This document shows positions 1 through 12,143 of a stretch of DNA of 64,000 nt, piece by piece. A program made the translations under genes and the position numbers. This DNA is from Larus michahellis. Lineage: Eukaryota > Chordata > Aves > Charadriiformes > Laridae. The DNA lies in contig NC_133910.1 of assembly GCF_964199755.1 (NCBI RefSeq), positions 13,710,711-13,774,710 of the forward strand, read 5' to 3'. How positions within the stretch are numbered: the first letter of the stretch is position 1; every line of letters starts with the position of its first letter. The notes under the pieces were generated by a model. It was not told the origin of the DNA, did not search any database, and worked only from the letters and a program-made list of their open reading frames with translations.

Positions 1-861
1 TAACGAGGCGAGGGCCCCTTCGTGGCAGGGTGAGCGTTAGCATTTCTGGCAGAGTATGGAGAAGGCTCCTTGCTGAGCACCCTGCTGCAGTTCCTTCCCC
101 TTGGCTCTGTTCCCGTGGCTCCCTTTGCTGTCAGCTGAGCGGGTCAGTGTCTCCGTTCAGGCAGTGCAAAGGCCTCGTGGGCTTTGGTCCTCTACACGCA
201 CGTCAAAGGGAGCCTGACGTCACCCTGTCCTGCGTCGCAGCTCATCACTGCCATCTGCAGCAGAGCTGTTGCTCCCCTTGCTCCTGCTGGGATCAGCGCG
301 GCCAAGGACACAGCAGATCTCACTGCGGAGCGGTTGTCACTGAAAATAGTGGCTGGGGCATTGCTGCAGGCCCTCGTCAATACTCGACTTACTGATAACC
401 TTTTTCTCTTTCCCTTTGTCCACCTGGCAGAAGCTTTTTTCAACCTGTGCCGTCTCCCCTGCCACCGTTCTCCTGGCAGCAAATTGGGCAGTGAGGAAGG
501 TAGAGGTGACATCTGAGATCTGTTGAGACCAGGTGTCACAGACCAGTGGGGGAGATGACAGTAGAGGAGTGCAGCTCATTAAATTCCGCCTGAGAGAGAA
601 CAGTTTCAGGGTACACCTGCTCCTGTAGCATCAGATCTGCGAGGTGTAAGCACCTCCTCACACCCCTGCTACCTGCAGCTGGCAGCAGCTTAATACCACG
701 TTAATTAGAGATATATCGGTGTCCCTTATCTCCTGGAAACTGAACACCAGTTTCAGTCGAGACAGAACAGTGCGTCTAATGTTCCTCAAGACAGCTGCTA
801 GTTGCGCTGACGCTGGTCTGACCACACTAAGTTGATTCTTTAATTTGCAACCACATATGAG
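1..861 (+). other. RAPGEF1: RAPGEF1 intron (3' part)
   Basis: This is intron sequence upstream of the first recognisable RAPGEF1 exon in the window. I checked it for further REM-domain or SH3-binding coding segments and found none with convincing splice borders. Open frames here have no family resemblance. No repeat or RNA gene was recognised. Confidence 0.6.
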
Positions 862-3800
862 AAGTTTTGCCACTTCCCAGACACGTTTAAGAAACGAGTC
901 AGTAAGAACACCTTCTTCGTGCTGGTGCGAGTGGTGGATGAGCTGTGGTGAGTTGCCTTCCTTGTTACGGGATGGGAGACGTGGGGTCAGTAACAGTACA
1001 GAGGTCTGGCAGTTATGAAGATTTGTTGTTTAATCCTCATCTATGATGACGGCTGAAATCCTCTACCCTGACAAGGGAGACGCCAATAGTGCTGAACCCT
1101 CTTGTTCAGCAGGTTCCCAGTGTGTCCTGTCTCTGTCAGTGATTTTAAAATAATTAGTCAAAGGGGCATCTCTCAGAAGAAAAGAGGTGGCAAGGGGAGG
1201 AATTTCAGTGACTCAGTTCTGCTCGTGGGAAAGAGCAACACGACTGGGTACAGATACAGAGTCTCTAGCTCGGCGGCGTAGCTTTGATGCCTTCCCTGGG
1301 TTTTCCATCTTTCCCTCAGCTTAGTGGAGTTAACGGAGGAAATTCTCAAGCTGCTGATGGACCTGGTCTTCCGACTGGTCTGCAATGGGGAGCTGAGCCT
1401 CGCCAGAGTGTTGCGCAAGAATATCCTTGATAAAGTGGATCAGAAGAAAATGTTGAGCTACGCCAATTCCATCAAACCTCTTGCAGCCCGTGGGGTGGCA
1501 GCCAGGTGAGGAAAGATGCACATAACCGTATCTTGGTCCTTCTGAGAGATGGGGCATCCCTTTCTTGTGGACACAAGAGCTTTTTCAGTCCAAAATATAA
1601 GAAAGGCAAGACAACAGGTCACATTTTCTTAGCCTTTACGCTTCATCCCTGTTTCCTACAGGCCAGGGACCCTGCATGATTTCCACAGTCATGAAATAGC
1701 CGAGCAGCTGACCCTCCTAGATGCCGAACTCTTCTATAAAATTGAGGTACAGAGACGAGGATGGGGTAAGGGCGGGGGGGGTATTTTAACATGTACCCTC
1801 TGCAATCTCTGGTGTTCCCTGTCGGTTCTTCAAGCACATCTTGGCTTGTAGAGACAGCTGAACTTGTGTCAGCAAACGGCTGTGACCACAGACTGCGACT
1901 GGGAATCTTGAGGGAGAAATCCTATTTTCATGTGTGGCATTTTCCCACCCCCTTCTCCTCTTCTTCCTCGGCAGATCCCAGAAGTTTTGCTTTGGGCAAA
2001 GGAGCAAAATGAAGAGAAGAGCCCCAACCTGACACAGTTCACAGAGCACTTTAATAACATGTCCTACTGGTAAGGAGCAACAGTGGCACTGAAGTGTGCG
2101 CTGGTTCCCATGTTACAAACAGGATGATGTATGTTTTTGGCCAGGTAGTAGGTGCAGGGCACTTACTAAAGAGCCCAGAGCAGAAAAGAAAGAAAATACT
2201 TGGAGGGTGCCGTAACCCGGAGGAATTATTGTCAGTACCGTTGGGGCCTTCAGACAAACTTCCCCTTGCACTCTGTGAAGGGTTATTGTGGTCATCCTTG
2301 GAATTATTCTTTGTTGTGAATTAGAGTGCTCCATTTAAGTTGGAAGCATCATGAACTTTTTGGTATTGTTGATTCATCCCTACTAGTTAGCAGTTTTGTC
2401 AATGAAACAACAAGAAAACTGAGATCTGCTTAAGTGGATTTATCTTTCTTGGGTTTTTTTCTGTCTCTTCTTCCAGGGTCCGTTCAATAATTATGCTACA
2501 AGAGAAAGCCCAAGACCGAGAGAGGCTGCTCCTTAAATTCATAAAGATTATGAAGGTATCAGCTTGGCTCTTGCTGTGAATCACACACACTGCTCCTTAA
2601 AGGAGAGCGGAGCCGGACCTTCTGGTTGGTAGAGCTGTTTGATGCTAGAAAGCTTTTCAGATCTCTAGAGTAACTGCTATATTCTCCCTCTTCACAGCAC
2701 TTAAGAAAGCTGAATAATTTTAATTCCTATCTGGCCATTCTTTCTGCACTGGATTCTGCACCCATCCGAAGGCTGGAGTGGCAGAAACAAACCTCAGAGG
2801 TGAGGGAGGGGCAGCGAGAGCTGTCATCTTCAGGGGAAAAGGATGACCGTGGTTACGGGATGAACCAGCTGGGTGGATTTAACAGCTCAGCAACGCCCCA
2901 GGGTGGAGGGCTGGTGGAGAGCTGCTCCCCAATGGGTAAAGTGCCACAGCGCTGGAAGCCTGCAGCACAGCTGGGCGTTCTGACAGCTGAGGGGTGCCAG
3001 CGCAGTCACGGGGGACCCCGCCGCCTCCTCTTCCTCCTCCTCCTCCCTGCAAGTTAAAGGCTTGGTGAGGCCGAAGGCAGCGGGGCTCTGTGTATACGCC
3101 CTCGGGGTCAGGCTGAGTAAATCAGTTGGAGGCGTTTGCAGCACGGCATTAACTCCCTGGCCGGCATCGCACTCTGAGGAGATGTTACCAGCAAAGCAGG
3201 TTTGCAGCAGTGGTGCCACCGTGGGCTTTGTGTTCCGCAGGGCCTGGCTGAGTACTGCACACTGATCGACAGCTCCTCCTCCTTCCGCGCCTACCGAGCA
3301 GCGCTGGCTGATGTGGAGCCCCCCTGCATACCTTACCTGTGAGTTGGTAGTTTCTTTCCTCTGCCCTTACTTCTGCACATTCAAAAGGTTCCTTCAAGGA
3401 TTTCTCAGCGGCTTCTGCTCAGCTCAGCACTTGCCTGTTGCCCTACATGAAGCGGCGATGTGCCACGCCAGCCCAGCCTCTCTGGAGCAGTTTGTCCTGT
3501 GGCAGAGGAAAGCAGGGTGGCGGCTTTTTGTGAAGAAAGCTTCTGTGAATTGGCTCTGGCAAAGGAAAGGGCAAGTGCCTGGATCTTTAGGGTGGTTTTT
3601 TTTAGCTTCTTAAATAGAGTTTTTGGGGGGAGACAAGTTTTCCAATGGATCACACAACTTCCAGCTGCCGCTTGCTCCTCTGCAGCAGCTCTGGTTCTGC
3701 TGACTGCAAGAGCCGGTAAATGAGGAGCCTGCCTTGTCAAACGTGCTGCGTCATTCTGTTTCTAGACGAAAGGTTGAAGCCCTTACCCTTCTCTGTGAGG

Positions 3801-5243
3801 GCCTTCTGGTCTAGATATCAGATTTGCTCTGGATTTTCACCAGTAAAACTTCTGGTCTTGCTTTCTTCCATGGAAAGAGTTCCGTAGGAGGAGGTTGCGT
3901 GGGCACAAGGCATCCCCTCTGGCGGGGCTGCAGCAGGAGAGTGCAGAGACAAGGCTGAGCGGGGGGGCAGCGGGAGGAAGGGAGCGCAGACCCCCTTGCT
4001 GGCAAAACCTCCACATGAGGGAAACCCTCGTGTATAAAATGGGAAGGAAGGTTTAACGCCTAGCAGGCACTTCACTTTGCGACCTTCTTCCAGCCTGGGC
4101 CTCCTTCCCATGGAGGGTAAAAGAGCAACCTCATTGCCCTTGGTGTGACCGTGAGTCCCTTGCTCAGAGGTCTCCCAGCTGTGCATGGTGGCCACCTGGC
4201 ACCTGAACACCACTGGATCTGCTCCGGGGGAGACGTTCCCCTCTGGTTTAAAGTTGCAATGCTGATGCTGGCAGCAGCAGGAGGCCATTAGGTTGCCTGT
4301 GGCTGCCCCTGTGTGACTGACCTCTGTACTGTTTGCCTGCTCCCTGCTACCCCTTCCTCTCTTTCAGAGGCCTGATTCTGCAGGACCTGACCTTTGTTCA
4401 TCTGGGAAACCCTGATTACATCGACAGCAAAGTGAACTTTTCCAAGCGCTGGCAGCAGTTTAACATCCTGGACAGCATGAGGTGCTTCCAACAAGTGTAA
4501 GTGCAGCAGCAGGGGGGTCAGAGCTGGCTTCGAGGCACCACAGTGGGGACTTGGGGGGGGGTCGTGGCTGGGGCAGGGACGCCCCTGTGGAAGGGGAAGG
4601 AGTCTAAGGTCAAAACAGCATGATGGAGATGCAAGGAGACGTGGCAACAACAGGGCTCTGGTCACAGTCCCCTTCCCTCTCTCTGTTAGATATGACTGAA
4701 AGTTGTGAAAGCATTTTTCCTATAGTAGTTTTGAGATCTGTGCAGTGAAGTTTTCCCACTGCTCTCTTTCAGACAACAGCTTTTCCTCCAGGTCTTGCTG
4801 TTGCTGGTTTCTAGCTTCTCTAGGTCATGGAGGGGTTTCTTCAACATACAACAGCAGATCTAACAGCTGATTTCACTGTGATAGGGTCTTTTTCTTCCCC
4901 CAGTTCAGCGACGGGCATGATGTTTTTTCCCCTTTTTGGTGTCACACCACAGTCACGAGTAGTGGGCTCAGGTAAATGCAGCCCCCACAGCGCTGGGTGT
5001 CCCTTAGAGCAGGGCGGGGGTGGCTCGAAGTTGGGAGAGGGAAGCCCCAGGTGGCCCCTTGTTTAACGGCTGCCTGCTCTTTGGTTTTCCAGACATTACG
5101 ACATCAAAAGAAATGACGACATAGTGTCATTCTTCAACGATTTCAGCGACCACCTGGCTGAGGAGGCCTTGTGGGAACTGTCCCTCAAAATCAAACCTCG
5201 GAACATTACGAGGCGGAAAACAGACCGAGAAGAGAAAACCTAG
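862..5243 (+). CDS. RAPGEF1: Rap guanine nucleotide exchange factor 1 (C3G), C-terminal part
   Basis: RAPGEF1 is the Crk-bound exchange factor that loads GTP on Rap1 and R-Ras in adhesion signalling. Exons seen: 862-947 (start uncertain), 1320-1505, 1662-1746, 1975-2069, 2477-2555, 2698-2799, 3241-3338, 4368-4496 and 5093-5243, ending in TAG. All borders are GT-AG and every phase fits. The first exon ends the REM region (KRVSKNTFFVLVRVVDEL). The rest is the complete CDC25 homology domain, with the LHDFHSHEIAEQLTLLDAEL block, the NFNSYLAILSAL helix and the PCIPYLGLILQDLTF block. The protein ends in NITRRKTDREEKT, the C3G tail as I remember it. The N-terminal proline-rich Crk-binding part lies to the left of the window. 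No frame breaks were seen, so the gene looks intact and under constraint. Confidence 0.95.
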
Positions 5244-6081
5244 GAGGAGGGGTTGTGCGAGCAAGGGGAATTGCTCCGCAGACGCACCGAGGGCAGCTAT
5301 GAGACTGGAGTTCAATGTTTGTACCTGTTACTGGATGACGCACCCTCCCTCCCAGCTGGCAGCCATCCCTGGGTGCGCGAATGTCGGGCTGTCGCGGCAG
5401 GCGAGAAGTGATGGTGCGCGTCGGCCGCGAAGGGCAGAGATCAGCCGGTGCTCACTGCACTCGCCCTCCTCCTCCTCCCGTCCCTCTGTGCCATGAATCA
5501 GCTTTAAACCCGGGGAGAGAGCTTTGTGGAAGGAGGGTCCCGTGCGAGCGTGTTACTGGTTTGCTGGCCGATTCCATCCGGGAATACCCGGCTTTTTGTT
5601 TTCGTCCACAAAGGAGGGTCGGCAAGAGCTCAGCACCCTCGAACTTGTCTCCGGAGCGGTGTTCAGCAGGCAGCAGCCCTGGAAGCCGAGGGTTTGAGCC
5701 TCCCCTGCAATGCCACCTTGAAACGTGTTCATCCCTAGGAGAGGATGGAGGAGTCTCCCGCTGCCTGCCGGAGGAGCTTTCGGAGAGCTGCTTGTGTTTA
5801 CAGGGGTCTTCGGTTTACCCCAGATCTCTCGCGCCTCCTCCACAGGAGGAAGGCACCGGTCGTAGATATGGAAAAGGCACTGAAAATGTGGGCAGGGACC
5901 CGCCATCTCCAGTCATCGTATCCCCCTCCTCCTCTCAGATCTCGTTATTTAAGCAACGGTAATCCCTCCAAACCCTGGAAACATTGACTACCCGAGGTAC
6001 CGCGGTTCGCTTGGCCCGTGAACCCGTATCTTTTAGCGATGGTACTAGCTTTTGCACAGGAAATGCTGTAGTATACGAGAC

Positions 6082-6089
6082 TGTAAATA
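6082..6089 (+). promoter_or_regulatory. Pumilio response element candidate
   Basis: TGTAAATA matches the UGUANAUA consensus of PUM1/PUM2 and sits in an AU-rich part of the RAPGEF1 3'UTR. A second identical copy lies at 7378-7385. An 8-mer occurs by chance, but two copies in one UTR make regulation plausible. Confidence 0.4.
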
Positions 6090-7377
6090 TTAGTGTTTAG
6101 AATCCATTGGAGATTTTTTTGATGCATGTCTGAATACCGATGGGTTTATAGGAAAAAAAAAAAAAAAAGAAAAGTGCAAAATAGTATGTATAAAATTCAC
6201 AACCAGTGATGATGTTCCAAGTGCTGGAAGAAAGGAGGCTCGGGGTGGCCGCGTGGGTGCTGGCTGCGGAGCGGGTGCAGGAGCCGGGTGAAGGAGCCAG
6301 CGGGTCCCTTTCTGGGGCTGGAGACGGGCACCGGGAAGGAGCCCTGTGCCCAGCCGAGCCGCCCTGTCCCCTCCGCCCCGCTCCGCTCTGCTCTCACTGG
6401 TGCCAAATGGTTTTTTCGGGGGGTTCCCGTCCGGCTGCCCCTTGGTGCTGTGCTTTGTGATCCGCGCTTTGGCAGGAGCCCCGGCAGCTCCCCGTCCCGC
6501 CGTGCTGGAGCCAGCAGGGCAGGGGCAGCCCGGCGTGGAAGAGCGAGGGGGGTCCTCATTTCCCACACAGGCAGCGTTAACCCCAGTCCGTTCGGTGTGC
6601 CTTATTCCCTCTCCGTGTCCCTCCTGCCGCCTCCTCCCCAGTTCGGCCCCAGTCGGACCATTTCACAGCCCTCCCCTCTGTCCTCGCCCCATGGTTTACG
6701 GCATGGATCGTGGGTTTGAGTGTACGCTGTAGGTTTTAGCAGCCTGTGAGGCCTTTCTCAGCACTGTGTCGCGTGGTCACAGGTTTTTACAGAGCTCTAA
6801 CAAAATCCTGCGGTTTTAGGGCAGCAGCCTGCAAGGAACACAGCCGGGGTGTTTCGCAGAGCATCCTTAACTTATTTCTCAATAGCAGCTCCGTGTTTGC
6901 TAAAGCCGCTGTTTATTCTGGGTGAATCAGAGTTGCCAGCACTTCCTTCTCCAGATTGCAAAGCCTTTGCCGGCTGTGGGCAGACGCAGCCCTGCCTGGC
7001 GGGCGGCCGGAGGGAGCGACAGCGGCGTTGCCCCGGTCGCAGGATTATACCCAGCTCGATTGTTTTCCTGCAGATTTAGGCACAGGACTCGCACAGCGGC
7101 CAAACGCTGAAGCGCAGAGAGACCCCCCTGCCCGCGAGGGCGTCTTCTGGGGAAGGCGAGCGTGCGGTCCCGCACCGCTCCGTGGTGTGCAACCCCAGAG
7201 CAGCAGAGCGGGGATCTTCCTGTGCCGAAATGCAGCGTCCGAGCCAGAACTCTTCAAAACAGGTTTATTTTTGTGGCACGAAGAGCATTGGAGCCGTGTG
7301 TTGTGTCTGGCCAAGGCTTTGCAATCCCCAAAGGTTTCCCAGCCTTCCACGCAGGAAGTAATGCTTGTGTTTTCCTT

Positions 7378-7385
7378 TGTAAATA
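7378..7385 (+). promoter_or_regulatory. Pumilio response element candidate (second copy)
   Basis: This is an identical TGTAAATA in the RAPGEF1 3'UTR, inside a short AT-rich island between GC-rich flanks, which would favour an accessible RNA site. Confidence 0.4.
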
Positions 7386-8323
7386 AGATTTTTTTTAAAA
7401 ACCTAACCCAATATGACAAGACTATGAAAAGGCAAATACAGGCGGTGTCCAGCACAGGCTTCCCCCCGCCGGCTCCGAGCAGCTCCCTCGGTGCTGGGCC
7501 GTGCCCTCGGCTCTTTCTAGGAGTGCCGTGTGCTGGTGGCACTGAAACCCCGGCCCGTGGCCCCGCTTGCCCCGTGCGGGGGCCATGGGGGTGCAGCGCT
7601 CGTGGGGCTGGATGCCACGGGGGCCAGGGGGGTGCGCCTTGTCCCAGCCCTGCCGGGGGGCTCGCCCCCCCTCTCCCTGGTCCAGTTCTTGCCTGCGCTT
7701 GGAACCACGAGCCCTCTTACCGACAAAGGGGGGTCTCGCTCTCCCTCAGCCCCCCCGAGCCGGCGGCTCGGCCCGTGGCGTGGGGACGGGAGGGCTGCGC
7801 GGCCGCAGCACCTCGTCCAGCGCGGTGGGGCCGAGCCCCCCGGCTCCCCCCCTTCTCCCCATTGCTCTGCCATCATCCCCAGCCGAGCGGGGTGTCCCAG
7901 CCACGGCTCCTGGCCCGTGTCCCTACCTTGGCCGGGCTTGCAGGGCTGGAGGGGCCCTAACGAAGGTTGCCCTCCCCCAGAGCAGCTTCAGGTTTGCTGA
8001 CCAGAGACCCCCCCTCCAGGAGCAGCACCCCTGGGGAGCAGAAGCCCCGAACAGCAGCCCTTGGCAAGACCGGCCCTGAGCGTGCTCCCATGTCTTGCAG
8101 GCAGCATCCCTGAGGCCGTCACCTCCCTTTTTGGGGGGAGAGAGGGGTCTCGATCCCCTCCGCGCGTGGGGCAGAAGCGATGCCCCCGGTCACCAGCCCC
8201 CTGCCCCGCTCCCAGGCCTCCCCCCCAGCCGTGCGGTTGTGTTACGTATTTACCACTAACCCGGTCCTGATGGTGGCATCTTCCTGCGAACATTTCAGAC
8301 CTGTAACTTTTATATTAAAGACA

Positions 8324-8329
8324 AATAAA
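8324..8329 (+). terminator. RAPGEF1: RAPGEF1 polyadenylation signal
   Basis: AATAAA lies in an AT-rich patch that ends 2 kb of GC-rich UTR. It is followed by T/G-rich sequence after about 20 bases (cctgatcatcctgtttac), as expected for a cleavage site near 8345. Confidence 0.75.
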
Positions 8330-8345
8330 CACCAATAACAAACCC

Positions 8346-9230
8346 GCCTGATCATCCTGTTTACAGTGCATGCAGCAGTCTGTGGATTAAAGTGACAATC
8401 GAATCCGCTTCTGGCGCTGGTGTGGCCTCGTGTTTTCTCATGTGCCCCTCGGGGTTTTCCTCTGCCCGTGGCCCTTCTCCCTTTTATTTTTCCCCTATAA
8501 ACCTCTTCCTCGCCTCCCAGCGAGATGGTCTCGCCCCAGTACAAGCCCTGCACTGGCCGGGGGGAGGGATGCCTGCTCCTGTCACCTTCCTCCGGGCACC
8601 GCGTCCCCCATCTCGGGGGGCTTCCCCTCCCCAAAGCCCACATTGGCAGGCTCGTGCCCGGCCACAGCCCAGCCCGTGCAGCGGCCGAGGGCTGGGTGGC
8701 CAAGGGCTATAAATAGCCCCTGCGGTGGCCTGGGCGGCTGAGCACGCTCCTGCACTATTTCAGTCCTGGACGGGGTTCAAAATTCCTCTGGAAATAATCG
8801 GCGTGGGCCAGCTCCGGAGGAGGATGCCCAGACACGGACCGAGCACACGCTCCCTCGCTGGGGCTGCACCGCGGCGCCGCGTCCCCCCGCCCCGGCGTTG
8901 TGGGGTGTCACAGCCCCCTGGGAGGCCGACAGGAGGGCAGTCCTCACACGGGGCACATCCGCATCCCCGCTCGGCTCAGAGACCCGGGGGCTCGTCCTCC
9001 CCTTCCCCGCAGCAGCTCAGTGGGGCACCCCCATTCCTGGGGCCGCTGCCTCCCCTTCGGCTGCGGGCTCCCCTTCCCCAGGGTCTCCTGGAGCCCTGGC
9101 ACCTGCCTGCTGGGGCGGGAAACCCTGATTTGACCGATTCTAGGAGAACTTGCCCTGAATTGTGTGGTGGACAAAAGCCACGTGGGGGCGGGGTTTGGAA
9201 GAAGGTCTTTGGTGTGCACAGAAAACAGGA
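8346..9230. other. RAPGEF1-PRRT1B intergenic region
   Basis: This GC-rich gap lies between two convergent 3' ends. It holds the CTATAAATAG dyad described separately and an open frame of 203 codons on the + strand (8725-9336) that I do not recognise. That frame is proline/arginine/serine rich, in the style of GC-rich noise. No repeat or RNA gene was recognised. Confidence 0.5.
8704..8719. promoter_or_regulatory. TATA/MEF2-like dyad (orphan core promoter candidate)
   Basis: The sequence GGGCTATAAATAGCCC is a near-perfect inverted repeat. Its centre CTATAAATAG fits both a TATA box and the MEF2 consensus YTA(A/T)4TAR. On the + strand the start site would fall near 8735-8750, where CTGCACTATTTCAG gives an initiator-like context. 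No recognised gene starts here, so its function is unknown. Confidence 0.35.
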
Positions 9231-9339
9231 GCTTTGGCTACGCCTGTATTTTATTTCAATCTGGAAGCAGCAAGAAGGTGGCGATACAGCATGTGTGTGT
9301 ATTTGTGTGTGCAAAATTACCGTAGAAGCTAAATGAGTG

Positions 9340-9909
9340 GTTTTATATTTTCTCACATTATTTATTACTGGCAAGGGCGTCTTGCAGGCCTGGAGCTCTG
9401 CACGCCTCGGCCTCCCCGTTCTGCCTCGGGCGCTTGCTCCGTCTCCAGCCCCGACTGCAGGATGCTCCCCCTGCGACACCGTCCCCTTTGCAGTGACAGT
9501 TCGTGCCAACGGGATTCAACACCCCGCAGCAGAGCCGGGTGCCGTACGTGGTGCTGCTGCTCCCACGCGGCTCCATGTCCAGAGCCGGCTCCAGCAGGGC
9601 ACGGGACCGGCACCACCATCGCTTCGGTTTGGGTTCATCCTGCCCGTGCTGTGGTTCGTGGGGCTGAGAGCCGGTGGGCAAAGGCACGTACGGCTCTGGA
9701 GCGATTCCTCATCCCGCCAGGAAGGACGGATGCTGCCCCTCAGCCCCGAGAACACTTCGTGGTCATCCATCAATAACACTTCATGGTCACCTGTTTCCCG
9801 CAGCAGCCCCGGTGATGCCACATGGGGGCTGCAGCCTGCCCATGTCCCCCTGGCCGTGGTGAGCCACCAGGAGCCCCCGGCACCGTGTCCCTGGGGCTGG
9901 GAGTCCCTG
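9340..9909 (-). other. PRRT1B: PRRT1B 3' untranslated region
   Basis: This is the sequence after the PRRT1B stop on the - strand. The first polyadenylation signal met is AATAAA at 9361-9366 (TTTATT on the + strand). A second AATAAA at 9250-9255 could give a UTR about 110 bases longer. A (TG)n stretch lies at about 9290-9312. Confidence 0.6.
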
Positions 9910-11249
<1,340 letters not shown>

Positions 11250-11260
<11 letters not shown>

Positions 11261-11423
11261 ACGTATTTTTGTGTGTGTGGCGTTAGGCTTTATTGTAAAG
11301 TATCGTGTTTACATGTAGAAAGCGCCGTCTATGTATTCTGTCCTCACCTATCGATATACAAAAAGTGGGTTAAAATGTATCATCGTAGCTGTATCTATTA
11401 ATGTTTAATGTGTGTGTGCATAT
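11250..11423. other. AT-rich spacer with low complexity
   Basis: Base composition changes abruptly from CpG island to AT-rich sequence with short TG runs. No gene or recognised repeat is visible here. It probably belongs to degraded repeat sequence leading into the CR1 tail at 11424. Confidence 0.4.
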
Positions 11424-11478
11424 TGGGACAGATGATCCTTGTGGTCCCTTCCAACCTGGCATTCGACGATTCTCTTAT
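11424..11478 (+). mobile_element. CR1 LINE 3' tail fragment, + orientation
   Basis: GATGATCCTTGTGGTCCCTTCCAACCT followed by an imperfect ATTC(G/T)ACGATTCT matches the terminal part of bird CR1 elements as remembered. It is much diverged and 5' truncated, as is usual for CR1. Confidence 0.75.
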
Positions 11479-11479
11479 T

Positions 11480-11699
11480 ATATAGAGATAGATATTTAAA
11501 GATATCCCCATACACATAGTGTGTGTGCCCACTCTATATATGTCTTATACGTGTTTCTGTTTATATGTCCTTATCTGCTGTGCGTTCATGTTTCTTCACA
11601 TACATATTTCTGCACAGACACGTATTCGCACACCCCGACGCGCGCCCACACGTTGGCAGCCGTACGTCCACGGGCACAGCCGTGTGTCACCGGGGATAG
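11480..11699. repeat. AT-rich and TG/CA low-complexity stretch
   Basis: The sequence contains runs of ATATAG/ATAT, TGTGTGTG, ACACATA and CACACCC/CGCGCCC without a fixed period. It separates two CR1 pieces of opposite orientation. The two short open frames here have no protein-like character. Confidence 0.45.
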
Positions 11700-11975
11700 A
11701 ATGAGAATCACAGAATCGTCTGGGTTGGAGGGGACCTCTAAGCTCACCGAGCCCAACCATGAACCCAACACTGCCCAAACCACCGCTACACCATGTGCCT
11801 CAGCACCGCGTCTGCCCATCTTTTAAATGTCTCCGGAGATGGCGACTCCGCCGCTTCCCTCGGCAGCCCGTTCCAATGCTCCACAACCGTTTTGGTGTAG
11901 AAGTTTTTTCCTGATATCCGTCCTAAGCCTCGCCCGGCGCACCTCGAGGCCGTCTCCTCTTGCCCTGGCCGCACA
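11700..11975 (-). mobile_element. CR1 LINE fragment, - orientation
   Basis: The left end reads AATCACAGAATCG, then GGTTGGAGGGGACCT, the reverse complement of the CR1 tail. The body continues with CCGTTCCAATGCTCCACAAC and a segment on failure to splice or translate cleanly, matching the antisense 3' region of CR1 as remembered. About 275 bp are kept. Its right end runs directly into the GC-rich UCK1 promoter. Confidence 0.85.
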
Positions 11976-12143
11976 GCTGCCCGCGCCCAGGGGTCTCCGG
12001 CCGGTGCAGCCGCCCGCGCCCGCGCCCGCCCCCGCCGTTGCCCGCCTGGGCTGAGGCCGGCCGCGCTCAGCGCACGTGTGCCCGCCCCGCCCCGCCCCCG
12101 GACTACAGCTCCCGTCGTGCCCCGCGCAGCGCCGCCGCCCGCC
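11976..12143 (+). promoter_or_regulatory. UCK1: UCK1 promoter and 5'UTR
   Basis: This TATA-less CpG-island promoter holds an E-box CACGTG at 12073-12078, tandem GC boxes at 12082-12100 and a ZNF143/THAP11-type SBS motif ACTACAGCTCCCGTCGTGC at 12102-12120. The SBS element ends 23 bases before the ATG at 12144, so transcription probably starts within or just after it and the 5'UTR is very short. Confidence 0.7.

Larger units (their letters stand above)
5244..8345 (+). other. RAPGEF1: RAPGEF1 3' untranslated region
   Basis: About 3.1 kb runs from the TAG to a canonical AATAAA at 8324-8329, with no other convincing polyadenylation signal before it. This length is close to what I recall for mammalian RAPGEF1 mRNAs. 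The first 700 bases and the part at 7250-7450 are less GC-rich and look more conserved; the region 7450-8250 is very GC-rich. The long open frames across 6900-8300 are a by-product of this GC content. Confidence 0.8.

Noticed and set aside
184-516. Open frame upstream of the first RAPGEF1 exon
   Set aside because: It shows no similarity to the REM or proline-rich parts of C3G, and borders with good splice signals are missing.
1040-1100. ATGATGA followed by several CTGA in a RAPGEF1 intron
   Set aside because: The first CTGA is only a few bases from the box C-like motif, no closing stem forms, and no rRNA guide is apparent.
6956-7960. 334-codon open frame on the + strand
   Set aside because: It lies in the GC-rich RAPGEF1 3'UTR, has a low-complexity Pro/Gly/Arg/Ala composition, overlaps equally long frames in other registers, and resembles no family.
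8725-9336. 203-codon open frame downstream of the TATA-like dyad
   Set aside because: The order of residues looks like GC-rich noise and runs into PRRT1B 3'UTR sequence on the other strand. Only the promoter-like element is reported.
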